Below are positions 53,769 through 61,112 of a stretch of 64,000 nucleotides of DNA, piece after piece. Source of the stretch: an uncultured Carboxylicivirga sp. Lineage in GTDB: Bacteria; Bacteroidota; Bacteroidia; Bacteroidales; Marinilabiliaceae. The DNA is taken from assembly GCF_963674565.1 (NCBI RefSeq), contig NZ_OY771430.1, positions 496,001 to 560,000 on the forward strand, given 5' to 3'. The notes beneath the pieces are model-generated. The model was not told where the DNA came from and did not search any database. It saw only the letters and a program-made list of their open reading frames with translations. The first letter of the stretch is position 1. Each line of letters starts with the position of its first letter. The translations under genes were made by a program, and so were the position numbers.

Positions 53769-54107
53769 TTAAAATATCTCAGTCTCATTTTTTGAGATTA
53801 TTATATTATTGGCTAATTTTTTTAGGATTTTAAATCCACCATTTATTTTTTGTTGCTCCTGCTCCTGAAGTTCTTTTATATAGAAACCACAATAAAAGGA
53901 TACATATGTGGTATATATGTAGCTTTGATCAACAACACTATATTCAATTGGAGCACCCAATTCTTTCATAACATCAAGTATACGATGAAGCGATGCCTTT
54001 GATATTTCCATACGTTCAGATAACTCATTGGGAGTCCCGGTTGCCCTTCGTTTAATTAACATATGGATACGTTCCATAGATTCAATGGTTCTTGATAGTT
54101 TTGACAT
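53769..54107 (-). CDS. Small HTH regulator with a C-terminal double-glycine motif
   Basis: The 112-residue protein has an N-terminal helix-turn-helix (about 1-50: RIHMLIKRRATGTPNELSER, ISKASLHRILDVMKELGAPI), similar to DeoR/HTH_11 proteins found beside bacteriocin genes in Bacteroidota. The last third reads KELQEQEQQKINGG, which is like a GG leader cut site at residues 90-91, followed by a 21-residue basic tail FKILKKLANN to the end. It lies 36 bases after the exporter gene and 119 bases before peptide A. It probably regulates the operon; the GG tail raises the possibility that it is itself processed. Confidence 0.7.
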   Translation of the reverse strand: MSKLSRTIESMERIHMLIKRRATGTPNELSERMEISKASLHRILDVMKELGAPIEYSVVDQSYIYTTYVSFYCGFYIKELQEQEQQKINGGFKILKKLANNIIISKNETEIF

Positions 54108-54143
54108 AATACCTGGATTGTAGTTGTTTTATATATTAATGTT

Positions 54144-56312
54144 TTAGATGTTTGTTGGTATATTACTTTTTATATTAGGCATCTGTTTAGACCACATACT
54201 AAAGTATTTGCCATGTTTTTCAAATAATTGATAATGGTTGCCTTCTTCAATTACCTTCCCATTTTCAAGCACAACAATTTTATCAGCATTCATAACTGTA
54301 CTTAAACGGTGGGCAATCAGGATGATAGTTTTACCTTGTTTTGTAAACTCGTCTATCGTTGTTTGTACATAATTTTCAGATTCTGAATCGAGCGAAGAGG
54401 TTGCTTCGTCAAGTATTAATACTTCCGGTTCTCGATATAATGCTCTTGCTATAGCCAATCGTTGTTTTTGTCCACCACTTAAGATGGCTCCATTTTCACC
54501 CAGGTATGTATTAAATCCATTGGGTAGACCTTCAATAAACTTCAGTATCCCCAGTTGATTGCACACTTCCAGTATCTTTTCTATGTCAGGTTGGAATTCA
54601 CCTACAGCTATATTTTCAATGACATTACCAGCAAATAAACTGAGCTTTTGAGGCACTGTTGCTATCAATTTTCTGAGACTCTCGGTATGATAATAATTAA
54701 TGTTGTGCTTTCCTATTGTAATACTACCATCATTTGAAGGATATAGTTTTTGAATTAACGCTGCTAAAGTAGTTTTGCCTGATCCGCTTTCTCCTATAAC
54801 AGCCGTTATATGCCCCTGTGGTATCGTAAGTGAGAAATTTTCGAATACATCTGTGCGAGTGCCATAACTAAATGTGACTTTATCGAATCTTATATCTCCA
54901 ATTAATTCTTTTCTCAGTTCAATTTTATTTTCTTCTGATTCACGTTCCAGATCCATGATCTCGAATAATCGGTTAGCAGCAATCAAGGCATTCTGAACTG
55001 TTTTATTCATACCAATAAGTCCGGCAGCAGGAGAAGTAAAATATCCTATGATTGCGTAAAATGACAATAGTTCTCCGGGAGTTATGGATTGATCAATCAC
55101 AAAAGATGAACCTACCCATAATAAGATGATAGTAAATAAACGGCTTAAAAATTCTGAAGAATTTGCCGAAAAAACAGTGTTTAAACCTGATTTATAAACA
55201 GTCTTTAATAAGGTGATAAATCGGGTTTCTGTTTTGAAATTGGTAAAATCTTCTAATCCAAATTGTTTAATTGTTTTCATTGAATTAAGAGATTCTACAA
55301 GTTGACTCTCAAGCTCTGCTGCATTTTCCATTACTTTTCGTTCCTGCTTTTTATTTAGTTTATTCGCAATAAAATAGGTTAGGGTATAAAGAGGTATAAT
55401 AATGGCCATTAGCATTGCCAGTTTCCAACTATAAATAAACATCAGAAAAAACGAGAAAAGTACAATGAAAATATTAACCACTAAGGCTACACTGGTATCG
55501 TTAATAAAAGCTCTTATTTTAACAGCATCGTTAATTCGTGAAATGATCTCACCCACCCGCATAGTATCAAAAAAACGTTGAGGAAGTCGCAATAAGTGTT
55601 TATAATACCCCAAAATCAGGTGGGCATCAATCTTTTGTCCGGTGCGTAACATCAGAATAGTTTTGGACGCTCCAATAAATATTTGAAACATCAGCAGTAT
55701 AATCATTCCGAGGCTTAACAGATTAAGAAGATTTGTATTTCCGTCAACTAAAACATAATCCGTTATTTTCTGAATATATATGGATGTTGATAATCCTATA
55801 AGAGTATAAATCAATGCTCCTGTTAGGGCCTGAATAATCATACTTTTATGTGGTTTTAGCAGGAAAATGAAACGTTTTAAATTGGAAACCTTTTCATTTC
55901 GGGAAACAAAATCATCACTTGGGGCAAATAAGACCAGAACACCCGACCATTTATTTTCAAATTCTAATATGGATTCTTTGTGATACTTTCCATCACCTGG
56001 ATCCATATACTCAATCACTTTGTCTTTTACCTTATAAATGACAAGATAATGGTGAAGTGCTTTATTTATAATAACATGAGCAATTGCTGGTAACGGGATT
56101 TTAGGCAGGGCATCAATACTACCTTTTACTCCTTTAGCTGTAAATCCCATTTTCTCGGCAGCGAGTATTAGGCCTAATACATTGGTCCCTTTTTTATCTG
56201 TACCGGCCATTTGCCTGATACGTGATACAGGAAGTTTTAATTTATAATGCCCTGCTATAGATGCAAGACATGCTGCTCCGCAATCAGTAATATCCCGTTG
56301 TTTTACTTTCAT
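54144..56312 (-). CDS. C39 peptidase-containing ABC exporter (PCAT)
   Basis: The 722-residue protein has an N-terminal C39 peptidase domain (MKVKQRDITDCGAACLASIA) with catalytic Cys11, His88 in ALHHYLVIY and Asp104 in MDPGDG. Six membrane helices follow, then an ABC ATPase with GESGSGKTT (near 505-513), LSGGQKQR (near 611-618) and VLILDEATSSLD. This type cuts double-glycine leaders and exports the mature peptide. Two candidate substrates lie in the same operon (53268-53447 and 53464-53649). The exporter works with the HlyD-type adaptor 44 bases upstream. No outer-membrane TolC is in the window. Confidence 0.92.
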   Translation of the reverse strand: MKVKQRDITDCGAACLASIAGHYKLKLPVSRIRQMAGTDKKGTNVLGLILAAEKMGFTAKGVKGSIDALPKIPLPAIAHVIINKALHHYLVIYKVKDKVIEYMDPGDGKYHKESILEFENKWSGVLVLFAPSDDFVSRNEKVSNLKRFIFLLKPHKSMIIQALTGALIYTLIGLSTSIYIQKITDYVLVDGNTNLLNLLSLGMIILLMFQIFIGASKTILMLRTGQKIDAHLILGYYKHLLRLPQRFFDTMRVGEIISRINDAVKIRAFINDTSVALVVNIFIVLFSFFLMFIYSWKLAMLMAIIIPLYTLTYFIANKLNKKQERKVMENAAELESQLVESLNSMKTIKQFGLEDFTNFKTETRFITLLKTVYKSGLNTVFSANSSEFLSRLFTIILLWVGSSFVIDQSITPGELLSFYAIIGYFTSPAAGLIGMNKTVQNALIAANRLFEIMDLERESEENKIELRKELIGDIRFDKVTFSYGTRTDVFENFSLTIPQGHITAVIGESGSGKTTLAALIQKLYPSNDGSITIGKHNINYYHTESLRKLIATVPQKLSLFAGNVIENIAVGEFQPDIEKILEVCNQLGILKFIEGLPNGFNTYLGENGAILSGGQKQRLAIARALYREPEVLILDEATSSLDSESENYVQTTIDEFTKQGKTIILIAHRLSTVMNADKIVVLENGKVIEEGNHYQLFEKHGKYFSMWSKQMPNIKSNIPTNI

Positions 56313-56356
56313 TTCAAATACTTCTTTTTACTGATAAAACAATCTTTTTATTCTGG

Positions 56357-57505
56357 TTAATTGGTCGTATCTATTAATGAGGGATTAAACCAGTCATCTA
56401 CCTTGTCAAACAAAAGTTGAAATAATGTTCTGTTGGTGATCACAAAACGACCGGTGAGTGACATTCCCTTTTTCAAGTATCCTTTTTTACCGGTTTTCAA
56501 TTGTAAATAATTGACTGGTAATTGACATCTGACTTTGAAAACTGGATTGTTGTTTATAATAATGACATCTTTAGAGACAGAAGTGACAATACCTTGTAAT
56601 AATCCCCATTGATTATAATTAAATGCGTCCAGTTCAATGCGAACTTTCTGATTGGTATGAATAAAACCAATATCATCAGGATTTATATAGCATTCTGCTA
56701 TTAAAGAATCTATTGGGGAAATGACTGCCAGCATTTGTCCCGGTGTTATAAAACTACCTTTTTGTATACCGGCTACCTGAGTTATGTTGCCTGTTGTGGG
56801 TGCTGTAATTACATACTGAGAACATTCTTTATAAAGTCTGTTTATTGAAGACAGAAGTTGAATATTATCTAATTCAATTTTTGTTTTCTCCGATTGCCAG
56901 TTGTTTTTCATTTGATTTTTGTAAACATTAAGTTGAGAAACAGCTGTTTTGTAATTATTTTTCTTCTGTAAATACTCCATTCTGGCAATTACTTGTTCTT
57001 TATATAGTTGTTCTGATATATCGAACTCTTTCTTATGCATATCTATGTTAATTTGCATTTCATTGACTTTAGCTAAATAATGGGTAAGTTCAATCTCATA
57101 TTTTGCACATTTAGCCGTTTTTCTATTATTAATTAAATCCAGCAAATCCAGGGCAAAACAATTGTTTTCATTTAACTGCTTTTTTAATAGTTCTATTTGT
57201 TCATTTATTTCGTCAGTCACTAGCAATAGTAAGGTGTCACCTTTAATAACATTTTTACCATCTATTAAATTCATATAGTCTACTTGACCGGACAAAGCAC
57301 TTTGAATCTGGCTACTTTCAGAAGGTGTTCGAATTACTCCGCGACTTTGCGTTGTTATATTGACTGAAATCAACGGTAATGCTATAATTATTGTAATTAA
57401 GAGGATTACTATTGATATGTATATCTTTTTAAATGGCTTGTTGTGTTGATTAAAGTGCATTTCTACTGAATGATTAATAACCTCAGGTGGAAAAATTATT
57501 TTCAT
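56357..57505 (-). CDS. HlyD-family membrane fusion protein
   Basis: The 382-residue adaptor has an N-terminal membrane helix (about 29-50: IYISIVILLITIIIALPLISV), a first lipoyl half near IQSALSGQVDYMNLIDGKNVIKGDTLLLL, a long alpha-helical hairpin (about 100-225, EQIELLKKQL, EYLQKKNNYK), a second lipoyl half ITAPTTGNITQVAGIQKGS and a beta-barrel end. It links the ABC exporter to an outer-membrane channel. It is first in the - strand operon, so the promoter lies in the divergent interval upstream. Confidence 0.88.
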   Translation of the reverse strand: MKIIFPPEVINHSVEMHFNQHNKPFKKIYISIVILLITIIIALPLISVNITTQSRGVIRTPSESSQIQSALSGQVDYMNLIDGKNVIKGDTLLLLVTDEINEQIELLKKQLNENNCFALDLLDLINNRKTAKCAKYEIELTHYLAKVNEMQINIDMHKKEFDISEQLYKEQVIARMEYLQKKNNYKTAVSQLNVYKNQMKNNWQSEKTKIELDNIQLLSSINRLYKECSQYVITAPTTGNITQVAGIQKGSFITPGQMLAVISPIDSLIAECYINPDDIGFIHTNQKVRIELDAFNYNQWGLLQGIVTSVSKDVIIINNNPVFKVRCQLPVNYLQLKTGKKGYLKKGMSLTGRFVITNRTLFQLLFDKVDDWFNPSLIDTTN

Positions 57506-57929
57506 TTTCTAGAGATAATAATATTACTTACTACATTTTCATTAATCGTATATTTGTTGAATTGATAAAAAATTAATTGTTTTACAATTAAGCAAAATCC
57601 AATAAATACAATTAGGAATCAAATTTATCAATCATCAAATCACCTTAGTAATTACATGTACTGCGCCCGAATGCAAGTAAAGTCATGTATAAATGATAAT
57701 GATAAAAATCTCAATTCAATAATAAAAGATATTTATTATTTTAATAATTGTCAAGTCAAGTAATTATTTTTCTTTTGTTAATATTATATTGAAAATATAA
57801 CAATTGACTTTATAATAATGTAGTCATCTAATATCTATTAGTCAAAATGTCTAATCGTCTATAATTTCTGATGTTTTTGAGAAAAGGCAGCTTTTGTTTA
57901 TTTTGCTTAAATTAAAATCACCTGAATTT
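57506..57929. other. Divergent promoter region between peptide operon and LuxR-type regulator
   Basis: This 424-base A/T-rich stretch lies between divergent genes. It contains the repeats gtcaagtcaag (57750-57760), tctaatatctattagtc (57828-57843) and a promoter-like pair for the + gene (57876-57905). A CAAATTTA at 57620-57627 is TAAATTTG on the - strand, a possible -7 box for the exporter operon, but it would give a 5' end more than 100 bases long. No gene is visible. Confidence 0.45.
57876..57905 (+). promoter_or_regulatory. Candidate promoter for the propeller/LuxR gene
   Basis: A TTTG box (57876-57879), 19 bases, then TATTTTG (57899-57905), which is one base short of the TAnnTTTG consensus. 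Spacing and distance (25 bases to the ATG at 57930) fit Bacteroidota promoters. Tentative. Confidence 0.35.
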
Positions 57930-60842
57930 ATGAACAGATCCCAAATATTAAAGTCTAAGTTATTTTTTTGCTTTCTTTTTATTACGCTTCAATTTAACAT
58001 TGCTCAGAAGGTCGGACTTCCTGAAATTGAATACTTTAACAGGCGGCAATATGGAGGTGGAACTCAAAACTGGGGAATAACACAAAACCAAAACGACCTT
58101 CAGTATTTTGCAAATAATGATGGAGTTATAGAGTTTGATGGAGTAAACTGGCAACTTCATAAAGAAGGTTCTCCTTTTGTAGTTAGGAGTATTAAAGCAA
58201 TTGGAGATCGAATTTATGTAGGTTTATTTAATCAAATTGGTTATTATCAATACGATGATTCATTGCGTCACCTTACTTTTCATTCTTACCCTCTGAATAA
58301 TGATTTGCAGCAGAGTGGTGATTTTTGGAATATACATTATTGGAACAATAAGATGGTATTTCAATCAGAGAATGTTTTGTGTATATATTCTGATGATCAC
58401 TTGGTTTCAGCTATTCATGCAACATCTCGTTTTTCATCTTCTTATCTGGCCAATGGTTTGTTACTTGTTCATGAAGAAAATCAAGGACTAATGGAAGTTC
58501 GGGGTGACAAAGCATATCGTGTCGCAGGTGGGCAGATTTTTAAAGACAAAATGATTAACGCTATAATACCAATATCGGATGATAAAATCATTATTGGAAC
58601 AATGAATGATGGGTTGTTCATCTGGGATATGAACAGTATTAAACCTTGGGAAGTAAGTGCAAACCCAATGCTTATTAAATCAAATATCTTTTGTGCTGCT
58701 AAATATAAAGAAGATCTTATTGTGTTTGGAACAATTCAAAGCGGCTTTGTTATTGTTGATAACGGTGGTGAAATTGTTATGCATGTTGATAAAGATAAAG
58801 GTTTAAAGAATAATACTGTTTTGAGTGTTTTTGTTGATAAAGAGGGGAACATATGGGGAGGGTTGGATAATGGAATTGTCCGACTTAACTTTAATACTAG
58901 CGTCACCTTTTTACAAGGGTACTATGATATAGGTACAGGTTATATTATGAAAAAATATGGTGGCCAATATTATATGGGTACCAATCAGGCCTTATTTACA
59001 ATCGATGAAAAATCATTACATGATCCATTAAAAACCAGATCGAATTTTAAGAAAATTGAAAATTCCGAGGGGCAGGTGTGGAGCTTATTTAAAGATGATG
59101 ATCAAATCTTATGTGGCCACAATCTGGGTGTGTTTGATATTAATGATGGCCATGCAAAACAAATAACTCCTGCAATCATTAGAGGAGCATGGCTTTTTCG
59201 ACCGGTTTATAATAAAGATAATTTGATGGTTGTTGGTACCTATAATGGTTTGCTCTTAATGGAAAAAGTAAGTGGAAAATGGAGATATAAATGGAAAATT
59301 GAGGATTTTGAAACTTCATCACGATTTATGGAATGGGATGAGCATGGTAATCTTTGGATTACTAATGGCTATGAAGGTGTATATAAAATCAGGTTTGATG
59401 AAAAATTTCGAAGCGTAGTAGATGCTGAAAAATTTTCCTTTGATTTCATTGATGCTAATTCTACTGATTTTATTGTGACAAAAGTTGATAATGAATGTCT
59501 GTTCATTGGAAATCAAGGAATGTATAAATGGGCTGGAGAAACTAAGTCATTTGAAAGATATACTAAATGGGATCAGTTTTTCGAAAGAGATAATTTTCCA
59601 AAATCAATTTACTTGGATGACTATAATAACTTGTGGTATTTTCATTATGGGATGGTTGGTGTTTTAAGGCACATGGAGGATGCCAGTTATAAAAAAGTTG
59701 ATTTCCCGTTCAAAGTACTACAAAATAAATTGGTTAATAGTTTTGAATCAATTTTTATTCCCAACAATAAGGAGACATTTTTTGGAATTGAAGATGGTTT
59801 TGCTCATTATCTGGTGGATGAGGTTAGGAATTATCGTAAACCATTCAAAATCAATATTAGGTCTTTCAAAGGTGTAACAGATACGATACCCTATTTATTA
59901 AATCAATCTGATGAAATTAGAAATGAACAGCCCGTAATTCCTGTTTATGATTTCAAAGATAATTCGTTTACAGTGCAGTATGCTGCGACATATTTTGAGG
60001 ATGATGAAATTGAATATTCTTCATATCTAAAAGGCGTAGATAATTCCTTTACGCCATGGTCGGGTAGAACAATGAGAGAATTCACAAAATTAAAGGAGGG
60101 AAAATATGATTTTACTGTTAAAGCAAGGAATCGATATAATGTGCAAACAAGCCAAATCACATTCTCATTTATTGTAAACCCTCCATGGTTCAGAACCATG
60201 ACTGCACGTGTTATCTATTTAATTCTCATTTTAATAATTACTTACCTGGTATTCTTAATTTTCAATAAAAGGCTTGAGATAAGCAAAACAAAGGAAAAGC
60301 TTAAGCAAAGAGAAATTTTTAAAGAAAAGGAAGAGAGTTTGATGCGGGAAGCCTTAAATGCAGAGAAAGAGATGATTAAATTACGAAATGAGAAGCTACG
60401 TAATGAAATGGTTCATAAAGAGAAAGAATTGGCTAATTCAACGATGAATATAATTCGTAAAAATGAATTTTTAGGAACGTTAAAATTACAATTGAAGAAA
60501 TTAAGGAGCATCAATGATAAATCAGAATTGGAAAGTAAAATTCTAAATCTGATAAGACGGATTGATAAGGATATTGATAGTGAAAGTTATTGGGAAGTTT
60601 TTGAAATGCATCTTGAGCAGGTGCATGAAGCCTTCTTAGATCGATTAAAAGAAATACATCCGGATTTAACACCACGTGAACTAAAATTAGCTGCCTATAT
60701 AAGAATGGGGATGAGTTCCAAGGAAATTGCATCCTTGATGAATATTTCAGCCAGGGCAGTGGAAAATAACAGATATAAGCTACGACAAAAGTTAAATATT
60801 AGTCAGGGAGAAAATTTAGGTCGTTACATTACTAATTTGTAA
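57930..60842 (+). CDS. Periplasmic beta-propeller/triple-Tyr regulator with C-terminal LuxR HTH
   Basis: The 970-residue protein has a signal peptide (SKLFFCFLFITLQFNIAQ), a large N-terminal propeller (Reg_prop-like: NIWGGLDNGIVRLNFN, NLWITNGYEGVYKI), a Y_Y_Y domain before the membrane (FTVQYAATYFEDDEIEYSSYLKG...YDFTVKARN), a membrane helix near 757-780 (VIYLILILIITYLVFLIF), a coiled-coil (EKEESLMREALNAEKEMI) and a LuxR-type HTH (LTPRELKLAAYIRMGMSSKEIASLMNIS). No histidine kinase domain is present. It is a one-protein sensor that would bind DNA from the inner membrane. It lies upstream of a SusC-like gene, which it may control. ATG 57930 is preferred over TTG 57894, which lies before the signal peptide. 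Confidence 0.85.
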   Translation: MNRSQILKSKLFFCFLFITLQFNIAQKVGLPEIEYFNRRQYGGGTQNWGITQNQNDLQYFANNDGVIEFDGVNWQLHKEGSPFVVRSIKAIGDRIYVGLFNQIGYYQYDDSLRHLTFHSYPLNNDLQQSGDFWNIHYWNNKMVFQSENVLCIYSDDHLVSAIHATSRFSSSYLANGLLLVHEENQGLMEVRGDKAYRVAGGQIFKDKMINAIIPISDDKIIIGTMNDGLFIWDMNSIKPWEVSANPMLIKSNIFCAAKYKEDLIVFGTIQSGFVIVDNGGEIVMHVDKDKGLKNNTVLSVFVDKEGNIWGGLDNGIVRLNFNTSVTFLQGYYDIGTGYIMKKYGGQYYMGTNQALFTIDEKSLHDPLKTRSNFKKIENSEGQVWSLFKDDDQILCGHNLGVFDINDGHAKQITPAIIRGAWLFRPVYNKDNLMVVGTYNGLLLMEKVSGKWRYKWKIEDFETSSRFMEWDEHGNLWITNGYEGVYKIRFDEKFRSVVDAEKFSFDFIDANSTDFIVTKVDNECLFIGNQGMYKWAGETKSFERYTKWDQFFERDNFPKSIYLDDYNNLWYFHYGMVGVLRHMEDASYKKVDFPFKVLQNKLVNSFESIFIPNNKETFFGIEDGFAHYLVDEVRNYRKPFKINIRSFKGVTDTIPYLLNQSDEIRNEQPVIPVYDFKDNSFTVQYAATYFEDDEIEYSSYLKGVDNSFTPWSGRTMREFTKLKEGKYDFTVKARNRYNVQTSQITFSFIVNPPWFRTMTARVIYLILILIITYLVFLIFNKRLEISKTKEKLKQREIFKEKEESLMREALNAEKEMIKLRNEKLRNEMVHKEKELANSTMNIIRKNEFLGTLKLQLKKLRSINDKSELESKILNLIRRIDKDIDSESYWEVFEMHLEQVHEAFLDRLKEIHPDLTPRELKLAAYIRMGMSSKEIASLMNISARAVENNRYKLRQKLNISQGENLGRYITNL

Positions 60843-61112
60843 GTTGGTTATAAATTGTAAGCGTTTTAAAAGTTAATAAATGTGAATATTGTTATAATGT
60901 TTCAGAAGTACAAAATGAGTTGTATGTGTGAGTTAAAAAATGTAAATATGTAATTTTAAAGTATTGATATATAATAAAAAAGATATATAAAAGTGAGTTT
61001 TTAGTGAGGTTAAAATGAGGGTATAGTGAATAAATAATGTATAGAACTATTAGGGAAAATTAACAAATGCTTCTAGTTTTGGAAAAGTTTTTATCATTAA
61101 ACCCAAGTAATT
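60843..61112 (+). promoter_or_regulatory. Leader region upstream of the SusC-like gene
   Basis: These 270 A/T-rich bases separate the regulator from the SusC-like gene. No clear TTTG/TAnnTTTG pair and no hairpin are seen. A weak purine-rich stretch close to the start of the receptor gene may serve as ribosome binding site. Confidence 0.3.
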
